Source: Eonycteris spelaea (lineage: Eukaryota > Chordata > Mammalia > Chiroptera > Pteropodidae). Taken from it: a stretch of 64,000 nt of DNA. Shown piece by piece: positions 39,665-49,890 of the stretch. Positions within the stretch are counted from its first letter, which is position 1. The number at the start of each line of letters is the position of its first letter. Both the position numbers and the translations under genes were made by a program. The notes beneath the pieces are model-generated. The model searched no databases, was not told where the DNA came from, and saw only the letters and a list, made by a program, of their open reading frames with translations. Location of the stretch: assembly GCA_003508835.1 (NCBI GenBank), contig PUFA01000567.1, forward strand, positions 62,001 through 126,000. The letters run 5' to 3'.

Positions 39665-40130
39665 GACCTGGTGATGCCCACACCACTTCCTGATGATACT
39701 GCCCTTTCCCCATCGAATGCTAAATCAATGCAGAAAGAAGGCAAAATTCAACATGCTTTCCTCACTAAAAAACACACAATGCACTAGGGCAGAAGGAAGC
39801 TTCCTCACGTAATAAAGGACACGTGCAGAAAGCCCGCGGCTGACTTCATCCTCAGTGGTGAAAGAGCGAGCGCTTGTCCTCTAAGGTCGGAAGCCAGGCA
39901 AGGTGCCCACACTCGCCCCTTCCACCAGCAGCGCCCTGGAGGCCCTAGCCAGGACATTACGCTGAAAAATGGAATAAAAGTCATCGAGTTGGGAAAGAAA
40001 GAAGTAACCTTAGCATCGTTCACCGAGTTGGGAAAAAAGAAGTAACCTTAGCATCGTTCACACCTGACACGATCTTTGATGTGGAATCCACTTTACGCCA
40101 TTAATTAAATCAAGTTTTTTCTTTGCAGAA
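39665..40130 (+). repeat. L1 ORF2 (RT region) fragment, plus strand
   Basis: Plus-strand L1 ORF2 sequence: GGAAGCTTCCTCACGTAATA, GGAGGCCCTAGCCAGGACAT and GGAATAAAAGTCATCGAGTT correspond to the reverse-transcriptase region. Its orientation is opposite to the adjacent L1 3' part. Confidence 0.75.
39985..40061 (+). repeat. 38-39 bp tandem duplication inside L1
   Basis: The stretch beginning CGAGTTGGGAAA and ending GCATCGTTCAC occurs twice in a row (39985-40023 and 40024-40061), differing by one indel and one base. Confidence 0.85.
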
Positions 40131-40239
40131 GAGTCTAATCTGTTTGAGGATTTGGTGCGCATTTTCTTTGCGAGTCTGCAAAGACACTTCCTTGGACACA
40201 GCATGAATTAAAATACAGATCTGAGGAAACAGTTCATGC

Positions 40240-40326
40240 ATGGGTCTGGGCATATGTGTGTGCATGTGTGTGTTTGTGTGCGTGCATGTGTGTGTGCATG
40301 CATGTGTGTCAGTGTGTGTGTGTATG
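40240..40326 (+). repeat. Imperfect TG microsatellite
   Basis: TGTG/TGCATG runs, interrupted. Frames over this stretch on the minus strand are simple-sequence artefacts. Confidence 0.9.
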
Positions 40327-40726
40327 GTGGACCCTAGATTACAGGGTAACAATATTGTGTTTTATATCTATTGTCCCTCTACCTTTGGATAATAGTATAT
40401 GGTTTTATTTGCGAATCTCCCCTTACATGTAATTAGCCCTTTTACATTAAAGCACATTATTTGAAATACCGCCTTCTTCCTCATAAATCGAGAGTGTCAC
40501 CAAGAGTAGGGCCATCTTACTGGTTCCAGGACCAGAACCGAGCTGAGGACATGGGGAGGGAAGTTTTGGCTGGGTCACTGTGAGAGGCCGGTACCGTGAG
40601 TCCTGGGTTCAGTGGTTCTGACCGGAATGATACGTTCAACATCATTGCAGAGTCCCTCCAGGCTCTGAGGGTGCTGGGCTTTGTCTCTAACGCTAACAGC
40701 ACTGCCCTTCGGGTGTGTTTTCTGCT
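40327..40726. other. Intergenic, left flank of the provirus
   Basis: No gene or clear repeat recognised up to the target-site duplication. Confidence 0.5.
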
Positions 40727-40732
40727 CTTGGC
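40727..40732. other. Provirus target-site duplication, left copy
   Basis: CTTGGC directly before the LTR, repeated exactly at 44924-44929. Six bases is the usual betaretrovirus target-site length. Confidence 0.85.
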
Positions 40733-41115
40733 TGCCCCGGCCAGTGGGGCGCAGTTATTTAATGGAACCTGAGGAGGACTTCACCTGCAAAGGAAACATG
40801 GGCGAGAGAAAGGAGTGGAGGCAAGACAGTGTTCTGATCAAGCCTCGTTTATTAAGGCTTGCTGCGGGCTTATATAGGGCGTGATCAGGTGATGTTGCGT
40901 TGGCGGGGCTGATTGGCCAGGGGCAGTCAGGCGATATTGCGTAACTAAAAGGGGCCGGACAGAAAGTCCCGCCGAAAGTCCTTTGGCAAGTCCTTTGGCG
41001 GGAAGCAAAGCAGAGATATCCGGGAGACTTACGCGGGCCTTAGAGAGAAGCCTTTAAGTATTTGCTGAGCGACCATTTTGGTCAGGTAGCCATTTTAGCC
41101 GAGCAGCCCCCAACA
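40733..41115 (-). repeat. Provirus 3' LTR
   Basis: 383 bp, bounded by TG...CA in the viral sense. Viral-sense features: TATATAAG (plus-strand 40869-40876), AATAAA (40848-40853) and a GGCCAATCAG CCAAT box. By hand it differs from the 5' LTR at about 14 positions plus one indel (about 4%), so the insertion is not recent but also not ancient. This LTR is at the lower coordinate because the provirus lies on the minus strand. Confidence 0.92.
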
Positions 41116-41130
41116 GATCCCCTTTTTTCT
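41116..41130 (-). other. Polypurine tract
   Basis: In viral sense AGAAAAAAGGGGATC immediately before the 3' LTR; the usual plus-strand DNA primer site. Confidence 0.8.
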
Positions 41131-41366
41131 TTATTAAAAATGAAAGGGGCCAAAGCTTTCACAGCTTTGGAGCAGATAGACTGTGTCTGTCTTAGGTGAC
41201 TCTCTACAGACGTGAGCCTTACCCGTCATCGGTACATGAGTATCATGCAGTCATGCCCTGTCTTAGGTTGGTCTCAGTCTTAGAGAAATCTTACCCGTCT
41301 TTGACTACCAGCCTCTGCTAGCGGGGCTCGGCTTTGAACATCTTTTATCTTGTGGAGAGATGCTGT

Positions 41367-41725
41367 TTAATCCTCTCCTAAATGGATATAGGCATCGCCT
41401 CGCTCGAGCATCTCTAGTCGAGTATAATGAAACTGTATGGGTTTTGATTGTGAGTCTTCTATCTGCTGGCGAATGAAAGTCATAAGTTTTTGAAACAGAA
41501 CTGGTCCTAGTGACAGTAAGATCAGCAATCCAACTAGGGGGCCAAGCAAGTGAAGCAAATAAGGCAACACCCCACCCAGACCAGTCCACAGGGGGTTGGA
41601 GGACATTTCCCTTCTTCTTTTTTCTAAATGTCTTGCAACTGTTTAATCTTATCTCGAACAATTCCTGATTTGTTAGCATAAAAACAACACTTTTCTCCTA
41701 AGGCTAAGCAAATACCCCCTTTTTG
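41367..41725 (-). pseudogene. env: env transmembrane-subunit remnant (broken)
   Basis: Minus-strand frame ending at 41624 contains a CX6CC motif (CLALGEKCC) typical of the Env transmembrane subunit. A second frame, 41367-41606, carries a hydrophobic membrane anchor (LPYLLHLLGPLVGLLILL) and a short cytoplasmic tail. The two parts are in different frames, so there is a frameshift between about 41606 and 41624. Upstream of about 41735 the sequence no longer resembles Env, so the surface subunit, the fusion peptide and most of the ectodomain are absent. Not capable of making a functional glycoprotein. Confidence 0.75.
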
Positions 41726-41734
41726 TTTATAAGC

Positions 41735-42540
41735 ATTTTTTTTTGAAATGTCGCAGGAGACACCCCAAGTGTGTCTACTGTGAACTCTGGTTTTCCCCCA
41801 TCGCTTGCGCAGAAAACACAAAACACAAAACACAAAACGGACACTCAGGCAAGGACAATTACTGGGGTGTAGGTGGCCTAGAGAAATTTGCCACCTACAT
41901 CCTAGAAAAGACCAAAGACAATAAACAGACTTTGACAACAGGGCACAGGAGGCGGCGTCCCGCAGCCTGGCCATGGTCCAGGAGATATGACTGCGTCCAG
42001 TCTCTCCGCAGACCACTGGTGACCGGTCAACAGAAACAGGAACAGAAGGTACCTTTAAAAGCACTGAAACTTGTAATTTAGTCATTACTTTTCTCATTTC
42101 CAATACAAAATCAAGTTATTTTCGCTGTTGACTCCATGCTAAAATGTCCTAAGTTTTAGACTAATTAACCAATAAAAGAAAAAGAAAATCATAAAAAGTT
42201 TTTAAATTTCAAGTTAGAAAAAGCCTTTACTACACAATAATGAAACCTGAGCAATGCAAGTTTGTGACTACAAGAGTGTCTTTCAAACAATACAATCTTT
42301 AAAATTCTTTGTCTACCAACGTTTCGTTTCCAAGGACTATCCAATGCAGTGGGCCCTTCTAAAATAGAGAACAAATTAGTTAAAGCATATGTGAGGATAA
42401 AGGGAAGAACAGAGCCAATTAATATCTCTCAATAATTTTTGAAAATTATTAACAGTATTGAGAGCTTCTCACCTAATATCTATCTTTTGAGGAGTAAATT
42501 TCTGTTGCAAAATTTCATGACATCCCTTCCCGCATCAAGG
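41735..42540 (-). other. Unidentified internal provirus segment
   Basis: About 0.8 kb between the nucleocapsid part of gag and the env tail, where pro-pol and most of env would normally lie. The lower half holds a small triple ACAAAAC repeat (about 41818-41838) and an open minus-strand frame to 42103 with no recognised domain. The upper half is AT-rich and non-coding. Confidence 0.5.
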
Positions 42541-44399
42541 ACATAGTCCTAGTGAGTGAGGTGGAGGCTTCTGTGGGGACCGCTTTCGAGGACAATTTCG
42601 AGCAAAATGCCCAGGTTGCTGACATTCAAAACAATGGCCAGGGCTGCGGAGAGATCTGCCTCGATTGTTTCTAGTTTGTTGAAATAGCACTTCTTTTACT
42701 GTTTTCCCTTGTAATGAATGCTGTGGCCATGGCTAGACCCTGCGTATATGCTGGTCCAATATCAGAACATAATCGAATATAGTCCGCAAGATTTCCTTTC
42801 TTCCTATGAGGTCTGAGAGCAGCCTGACATGCAGAATTAGCATTTTCATAAGCCAGTTGTTTTACTAAAATTAGTCCTGCATCTGATTCTCCTATTAGCC
42901 TTTTAGCTGTCTCCATGAGCCTGGCCACAAAATCCTGAAACGGCTCATCTGGCCCTTGTCTTATCTTAGATAAATCTTCAGTTTGCCTTCCATTAGCAGG
43001 GTAATTTATACCAAAGCCCCTTTTCGCTGAGCAGCACAATATTTGTGCATAAGCTCCTCCTTCGTCACCTAATTGCTGATCATACGCACAATATTGTGCC
43101 TTCTCCTGCCAACATCTCATATGTGGTTAGTATTGGGGGATTCTGATTTCTATTCAATTCTGCTGTTTTTTCACATAGATCACAATATTCTGATTTTCAC
43201 AGCAAAAAATCTCCAGGGGTGAGACAAGCTCGAGCCAAATTCCTCCAATCAGCTGGAGTTAGGGCTTCTAAGGATAACGTTTCCAACATAGCCTGAGTAT
43301 AAGGAACAGTGGGGCCATATTTTTTAATAGCATTGTGTAAGTCTTTTATGGCTTTAAATTTGATCTTTTTATATGCAGGTCGGAGGTCTTGGCAATCCCC
43401 CTCGCTCTCCGAATCTTGGGACGGGTCTCCCTCCCCTTCATCGGAATCTGCTGGATTGTCATAAGGGGGGTCATCACTGGGTCTCGGTACCTCAATGGTA
43501 TCGTGATGGTCGTTAGACACATCTTGGGTAGTATTGGGGTCTTGTGAGGGTCTGCTGCTAGACCGGGTCATGACAGGAAGGACAAGTGGTTTTGCCCGGG
43601 GCCCTTTCTGAGCTCTAAGCCGCGGGCCAGAGGCAAGTGAATCTTGTAGGGTGGAGACTTCTAATTGCAAATCAGCTATTTCATTTTGTAAGGTGAAAAC
43701 TCTCCTAAGACTCTGAATTTGGTTTTGTAGTTGTTTCTTGGCTTCTATGAGAGGATCTAAAATGGCGGGGGGTACGCTCGGAGGGGGAATCATGGCGGGG
43801 TTATATGGAGGAGGGCAAGAAACTTTCCCCCCGGTGGCAAAATACATGTTAGGCGGAGGCCAGTCAGGGTTATGATATCGAGCGGCCTCTTCTTCTAAGG
43901 TTGTTGCATCGCCCGGATCAAGGGGCTCTGAGGAGACCTGAGGAAGGACTGGATATGCCTGAGAAACGGGGTTTTTTGGAGGAGGGGTCCCTATATCAAC
44001 AACAACGGAGGGGCAGGGAGAGGCTTGGGCCCCCTCTTTCTGAGAAGGGGGGCGAGACAAATTTCGGAGTGTCTCGGTAGCTACAGATAACAATTGCCTC
44101 TTATTTCCATCTGTCTCTGCTCCCTCAATGATGTCTCGGATCAGTCCCCAGTAGCTAAAACAGCTAACAGGAATGGCATCTGGCCCTTCAGTCTCTAATT
44201 GTTTATTTAGGTCTCTTCCCACCTTTTGCCAACTAAGGGGGTGGATATCTGGGCCACTAAGAATAAACCAAGGACATTTCTGATCAACAAAACAGAAAAA
44301 ATTAATCAAATCTTTCTTTTTAACCCTAACTCCTCTCTCTCTTAACGACCTTTTTATTTCTTTGACAAAAGACTCTTCTCTAGACAGTGAATGGCCCAT
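42540..44399 (-). pseudogene. gag: gag remnant (matrix, PPPY region, capsid, zinc knuckle)
   Basis: The first frame (43197-44399, 400 codons) starts MGHS, a myristoylation-type start, with a betaretroviral matrix domain, then a proline-rich part with a PPPY late-domain motif (SCPPPYNP, about residue 195), a coiled-coil-like stretch (about 215-260), an acidic stretch and the beginning of capsid. It ends at an in-frame TGA within capsid. Capsid continues in 42671-43120, including the major homology region (IRQGPDEPFQDFVARLME), but in a frame that changes near the start of this part. A CX2CX4HX4C zinc knuckle (CFECQQPGHFARNC) lies at about 42604-42645. Broken by the stop and frame change, hence a pseudogene. 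Confidence 0.88.
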
Positions 44400-44521
44400 G
44401 TTTAATAATGGGACAGCAATGACTTACCCGCCGTTTCAGACGCCTGTGGGCGGCAGTCGCCGAAAGTCCCTCTTCTCGTGTCGACACTGTGACCGTCGTC
44501 CGATGAAGATCCGTGCCTCGA

Positions 44522-44539
44522 GCCCCACGTTGGGCGCCA
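44522..44539 (-). other. Primer binding site, tRNA-Lys1,2 type
   Basis: Viral sense TGGCGCCCAACGTGGGGC, 2 bases after the 5' LTR. This is the primer type known from Mason-Pfizer-like betaretroviruses. Confidence 0.88.
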
Positions 44540-44541
44540 CT

Positions 44542-44923
44542 TGCCCCGGCCAGCAGGGCGCAGTTATTTAATGGAACCCGAGGAGGACTTCACCTGAAAA
44601 GGAAACATGGGCGAGAGAAAGGAGTGGAGGCAAGACAGTGTTCTGATCAAGCCTCATTTATTAAGGCTTGCTGCGGGCTTATATAGGGGGTGATCAGGTG
44701 ATGTTGCGTTGGTGGGGCTGATTGGCCAGGGGCAGTCAGGCGATATTGCGTAACTAAAAGGGGCCGGACAGAAAGTCCCGCCGAAAGTCCTTTGGCAAGT
44801 CCTTTGGCGGGAAGCAAAGCGGAGATATCCGGGAGACTTACGCGGGCCTTAGAGAGAAGCCTTTAAGTATTTGCTGAGCGACCATCACGGTCAGGCAGCC
44901 ATTTTAGCCAAACAGCCCCAACA
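44542..44923 (-). repeat. Provirus 5' LTR
   Basis: 382 bp copy of the LTR at 40733-41115 with the same TATA (44678-44685) and AATAAA (44657-44662). In viral sense it lies upstream of the primer site and gag. Confidence 0.92.
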
Positions 44924-44929
44924 CTTGGC
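44924..44929. other. Provirus target-site duplication, right copy
   Basis: CTTGGC, exact match to 40727-40732. Confidence 0.85.
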
Positions 44930-45606
44930 ATCCAAACCTCACAGCGGTGAACCCACATAACCCAAAAGTCCGTGACCATGGCGGAGCTGTGGACTCACAG
45001 CAATACAAGGGGGAAGGGTCCTGTTTCATGGAAAACCACGGCCTGAGCGTGGCTGCCATGGAGGTGCATGTGCAGCACTGCAATGCCCCAGGAATGTCCT
45101 GGGTCACAGATGCAGAGAGCGGGGCCAGTGCGAGGGCTCTGTGTCTCACAGGACAGACTGACGCCCACCCCATGGGCATGTGCTTGTTCACAGTAAATGT
45201 AAACGATTTGTCCACTGACCTGCTCTCCGCTCAGAACAGGGGAGCTCAGACAGAACCCTCGGGAAAGCCTCCGGCCCCCCGCAGTCTCACTCCTACGCCT
45301 GGGGACAGCAGGGACAAGGCCACCCAGTTCTGCACGGCAACGGCACTGGGCAGGACCCAGGGGCGAGGGCGCCTGGAGAGCATCCATCAGACCACACGGT
45401 CCGCTGCAACGGGGCCTCGCACCCAGACTCTGTCCACACACAGGCCCCTTCTGAGGACTTCTGTCCGAGAGCCAGGTCCTGAGCTGGCGAGTGCCCCTGG
45501 GAGCACACGAGGAGCCACAGCTCAGGGCTCTCTGCTCCTGCAGCACAGACTTGCTCCCCCGCGGCAGAGACCTAGTCTTGCAGACGGCTCAACACCACGT
45601 AAGCAC
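44930..45606. other. IGHV2 upstream region
   Basis: No gene supported. A long open frame (44947-45729) runs across it and into the IGHV2 promoter and leader. It has no recognisable domain and is judged a chance frame in GC-rich DNA. Confidence 0.55.
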
Positions 45607-45679
45607 ATGCAAATCTCCCAGCCCCCACGGGCTGAAAAGCCGAGCTCTGCACATGGAGCAGTGACTCCTGGGCCTCAAC
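45607..45679 (+). promoter_or_regulatory. IGHV2 promoter with Ig octamer
   Basis: ATGCAAAT at 45607-45614, about 70 bp before the ATG at 45680, consistent with the shorter promoter spacing of IGHV2 genes. Confidence 0.8.
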
Positions 45680-46125
45680 ATGGACACGCTGTGTTCCACT
45701 GTCCTGCTGCTGACCGTCCCTCACTGTGAGTGCTCTGGTCAGGGGTGCCCTCAGGGACGAGGACTCCTGCTCTTGTCCTGAAGTGGCTTCACCTTTCTTG
45801 TGCTTCCTCCACAGGGTTCTGTCCCAGGTCACCCTGAAGGAGTCTGGTCCTGGGCTGATGAGACCCACCCAGACCCTGACGCTGACCTGCTCCTTCTCTG
45901 GCTTCTCACTGAGCACGAGCAATATGGGTGTCGCCTCGGTCCGTCAGCCCCCAGGGAAGTCACTGGAGTGGCTCGCACATATTTGGTGGAATGATAACAA
46001 GTATTACAGCTCATCGCTGAGGAGCCGGCTCACAATCTCCAAGGACACGTCCAAAAACCAGGTGGTCTTGACAATGACCAGCATGGACCCGGCTGATACG
46101 GCCACGTATTACTGTGCACGGATGG
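45680..46125 (+). pseudogene. IGHV2: IGHV2-like V segment, probably non-functional
   Basis: Leader exon 45680-45725 encodes [15 protein letters not shown], very like human IGHV2-5; GTGAGT donor; acceptor ending at 45814; mature V from 45825 (301 nt). FR1 [23 protein letters not shown]1 [12 protein letters not shown]2 [16 protein letters not shown]3 contains [20 protein letters not shown] and ends TYYCAR. Three oddities: the second leader exon is one base short (three Gs where four are expected), shifting the spliced frame; the invariant FR2 Trp is Ser (TCG); and the heptamer is CACAGAG. The Trp loss alone would be expected to disturb folding. Confidence 0.85.
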
Positions 46126-46163
46126 CACAGAGACACAGCCCAGGGGGCTCCTGCACAAGAACC
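46126..46163 (+). other. RSS of the IGHV2 segment
   Basis: Heptamer CACAGAG (46126-46132), 22-bp spacer and nonamer ACAAGAACC (46155-46163). Human IGHV2 genes also have non-consensus heptamers (CACAAAG from memory), so this may still recombine weakly. Confidence 0.75.
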
Positions 46164-47764
46164 AGGCTGGGTCCCAGCTGGACTCCCTCATCTGCAGAAC
46201 AGGAAATGTGGGGAGCTGCCCTTTCCTCTCGGCTCTGGGGGGTCCTCCCCACCCACAGCCTCAGAGCTGCATCTTCCTCCTTCTTCTCTCCTTAGAAGAC
46301 CCATTTTCCTGTTGGGGTGCAAACGGGTGAGAGGAGGAATTCTGTTTCATGAACATTCAATAAGACAAGGTCAGGAACACAGGACACAAGGTTCACCCCC
46401 AAAATGTCACTGTTTCATAAGCTGCTATCCCTACAAATGACAGAATACAGATAAACTCCAAGTCCATGTTGGTTAGAACATTGATTTCAAGATGGAGAAG
46501 CATTGGCAGATAAGAAAGCTTGAAGAATTCTAGACATACCTCTCTGAGCCTCTCCTACTGAGAAGAAGAAAAAGTAGAGTCCAAGATGCAAGAATGAAAT
46601 AATGTGTGAAATGTCACACAGATGGGCTGTGCCCTCATCATGGAGAGTCTGACAGTGGCTGTGCACAGCTGAATTTCCAGTGGTTTCCTGTGCAAGCTGT
46701 GCCTGAAAATCCATTCCAGGACTTGACTGTGCACTCAGACATCCGGGAGTTCCCACGGTCATCACTCACCCAACACCTGGAAAGGAAGTGCCCAAGTTTG
46801 ACAGCACATGCACAGGTATCAAGTCTGAGGAGCAATCTGACAGAAGAGGTACCACAAAGTATCTCTCACGCTGTCTCAAGTTCAAGTTTGACATGAAATC
46901 AGAATTGTCCATTTTATGAAAAATATTCCATGAAGAAGAATCACCACAGCCTACAAATTCATAAACTGAGAAGACAGTTAACAGATATCAGTGAGTGACT
47001 ATGTCAGGATTTTATGAACCCAAAAGAAAACCAGAATTTCAGATCAATTGCAAAAGCCTGAAATTATTCACAGGCAACGATTAATCATGAGAATAATTAT
47101 GTTTATAAAGTAGGATTTATGACAAACTTAAACTATGAATTTGATTTTATCGAATTTGCAACGTTTTTGCCCACGTAACACTCAAGAGAATGAAAGAGAA
47201 GCCACACATAAGGCAAAGTATTTGCAATTGCCATAACCGCTCAATTACTGCACCCTAAATATAAAAAGAACCCTCGAAACACAACAGAAGGAAAGGAAAC
47301 ACCTGTTTAGGCAACAAGCAGAGACTTGTATGGACCCCTCCTCTAGGATACAGAGAGGGGACATGAGCTAGAGAAGATGCTCCACGTCACATGTCTTTGG
47401 GGCCTTCAGGACAGGACCACGGCAGAACCCGCACCCTCCCCACACTGGCTCAGGTATAAGAGGGGTCCTGACAAGCCCAGTCCTGGCTGGGCTTCCTTCT
47501 CTTTCTGGCCCATTCCCAGGTGAAAGCTGCTCCCCTTGGAGGTGGAATGTTCTCTCGTTTTCAATGAAGCGCTGAGGTGTGGACTGCTCCACAGACTGAA
47601 GCAGACCACCCAGGCCCCTGTGGACACACAGTCTCCACATTCGGGTCTGATGTTTGTTCTGACAGCCGCTGCCCACTGCAGCTGCCTCTGTCCTAGGTTC
47701 TCTCCTGTGAGTGAGTAGGAATCCAGTGCAGCCATCACCTCCACTGAGTCCATTGTATCCTGCA
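46164..47764. other. IGHV2 3' flank, nothing recognised
   Basis: About 1.6 kb, becoming AT-rich after 46900. No gene, V relic or well-defined repeat was recognised; the short frames have no domains. Confidence 0.5.
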
Positions 47765-48330
47765 CTTGTCTTTCTCCACAAACTGCACGTGTGAATTTTG
47801 CTTTTGTTAACTGTGATTTTGATGTTGTTTTGAAGAAGTTATTGCCAAAAGCAATTTTATGAAGAGTTTTCTCCTTGTTTTCTTCTAGGAGTTTTAGGTT
47901 CAGGTCTTATGTCTAACACTTAATCCATGTTTATGTGTGTGAGTGTGTGTTTGTGTGGGAGGGTGTATATGACAAGGTGCCAATGTCATTCACTGCATGT
48001 AAATATCCAGTTTTCCCAGCACCATTTATTAGAGACCACCCCTTCCCAGTGTGTGTTCTTGGCATGCTAGTTAATGAGATGTTGCCTGCATCTGACTGGT
48101 TTATTTCTGTGATCACATCCTATTCCATTGACCTACATGTCTGATCTGATTTTATGCCCGTGGCCCCCTGTTACGGTTACTGCAGCTTTGTAATAGATTT
48201 TCATATGGGGAAGTAATGCCTCCAGCTTTGCGATCTCTTTTACATTGTTTTGTCTCGTCCATGTGCTTTGTGGTTCCATATTAATTTTAGAATTATTTTT
48301 TCTGGAAAAAACTAATTGATAGTTCTATTG
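47765..48330 (-). repeat. L1 ORF2 fragment, minus strand
   Basis: Reverse L1 ORF2 words: TTTTCTTCTAGGAGTTTTAG, CCAGCACCATTTATTAGAGA and GCTTTGTAATAGATTTTCAT. Contains a GTGTGTG stretch at about 47936-47960. Decayed. Confidence 0.78.
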
Positions 48331-48425
48331 ACACAGTTAATACAACAAGGAAGAAGGCAAAGACCAGAGCCGAAATGAGTGAAATAGAGACTATAGCAAA
48401 AAATTAAAAACAACCAATATTAAGA
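48331..48425 (+). repeat. L1 ORF2 fragment, plus strand
   Basis: AACAAGGAAGAAGGCAAAGA and CGAAATGAGTGAAATAGAGA are plus-strand L1 ORF2 words, directly abutting the minus-strand fragment: a second 5'-inverted L1. Confidence 0.6.
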
Positions 48426-49890
48426 ATTGGGATTCGGGAGCTGGTCCAGATGCCATGGAAAGTAGACACTGTGCCCCGCCCCCCCTCACAGCCACATCCT
48501 ACATGAAACTGCAGAGCAGCCATCGCTGAAAGTCTTCCGAGATCTGGCTGAACAGAAGTCCTGACTAGGGACATACAAAAGCGGTCACCTCGAGACTGGT
48601 AGTTGGGGCAGAGACGTGACGAGGCTGTTCCCACACCTGCGAGTGGTGGTTGAGGATCAGAAGAGTCACACTGGTGGCAGAGGTGCCCCCAACCTGAAAG
48701 GAGCGAGAGGTCGGGGCCCCACGCTGAGCTCCCAAGACCAGGGTTCCAGTGCTGGGAAGAGAATGACCTCTGACTGTCAGAACCAGGGGAATGGTGGCTG
48801 AGTGAAGCGGGTGGTGGGAGTCACAGACATTATTCTTAAAGGTCCAGGCACAAACTTACATGGTGACAGACCTACTGGGTCTGAGCTCCGGCACTCAGGC
48901 AGTTGTTTGAGGAGAGCCAGGACACAAGAGAAGGAACTAAGTTATCTGTCTTCTGGCCAAGGACAGGATGGGTGGCTGTCTCCCAGGAGACCTGTAGGCA
49001 GTATCCTATGTTCCTTCATTAAACACTCTTCAGCCCAGCATACAGATGCAGGTGGCTGCCATACCTGAGTCTCCATTGACTTGGTTAACATAGGTCACTT
49101 TGCCCAGGTGACTCCCTGAGACCCTACCTCTATCAAGTTTCAGGCCACCCAAGCCGCTCTCAGTGGCTTATAGATGTAAATAGCCTGTCCTGATTCATGG
49201 TGTGGACTTTTCTAAAATCTCTCAAAGGCTCACAAAGCTCAAGAAAGCAGCACCTGACATCAGTGTGCCTGGCACCTGCTCCTGAGCAGACCCCAACCCG
49301 GCACTAGTGTCAGCCACGCTCAGTTCTGGCTCGGCCTTTTGGAGGACCTATAAGCCCAGCACGGGTAGCACCCATCTGCAGATTGCTTGGTGGCTCTGAC
49401 CCGATGGCCCCAGAACAGCACAGGCTAGGGCAGATCCCAGCCTGCAGCTGCACCCCTCCCAGGAGGCCTTTTGTCCAGCACACCGAGTGGCCTGCTCTGA
49501 CCAGTGACAGAGCCAGAGCACCACCCAGGGATGAGTCTGAGGAGGACACAGGGGAAAGGCAGACAGCAACGGAGCCGAGCTAATGCGATCCCGCTCTGTA
49601 GGCTCAGCCCTTAACCAGCCAGACTTCACCACTAATAAGACTGAAGCTCCAAACCTCCCTCCGATGGGCAAATGGGCAACCAGTCTCAGCTGCATTAGGA
49701 GGGTGCACACACACACACAAGGGACACACCTTGCACACTTGGCTCAGGTGACAGGGAAGACTGTGCCACTGGGGCCCACAGAACATCGACTACTTAAGCC
49801 ACTCTACGAAGGCCAGGAGACTTATGAGCCCTAACTAATTCATAGGAACTAATACAGGCATCTGGTCAAACGACTGGACTAAGAAACATG
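48426..49890 (+). repeat. Candidate L1 5' UTR-like region
   Basis: GC-rich, non-V sequence leading directly into the L1 ORF1-like stretch at 49890. Position and composition suggest the 5' UTR of a lineage-specific L1; I cannot confirm this without a repeat library. No other gene is seen. Confidence 0.4.

Larger units (their letters stand above)
40733..44923 (-). mobile_element. Defective betaretrovirus-like endogenous provirus
   Basis: A 4.2-kb provirus on the minus strand with two LTRs, perfect 6-bp duplication, tRNA-Lys1,2-type primer site, polypurine tract, gag remains (about 42540-44399) and an env transmembrane-subunit tail (41367-41725). No protease, polymerase or integrase was recognised, and the internal region is only 3.4 kb. 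Class II (betaretrovirus-like) follows from the Gag capsid, primer site and duplication length. It is non-autonomous and carries breaks in gag and env. It sits between the unit array and the IGHV2 segment. Confidence 0.9.

Noticed and set aside
40110..40352. His/Thr-rich minus-strand frame
   Set aside because: Translation of the TG microsatellite.
41743..42081. Plus-strand frame inside the provirus
   Set aside because: Opposite to the provirus and without a recognised domain; shadow frame.
44947..45729. 260-codon open frame
   Set aside because: Runs through the IGHV2 octamer and leader in a different frame, has no domain, and a 183-codon frame lies on the opposite strand of the same GC-rich DNA. 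Judged chance.
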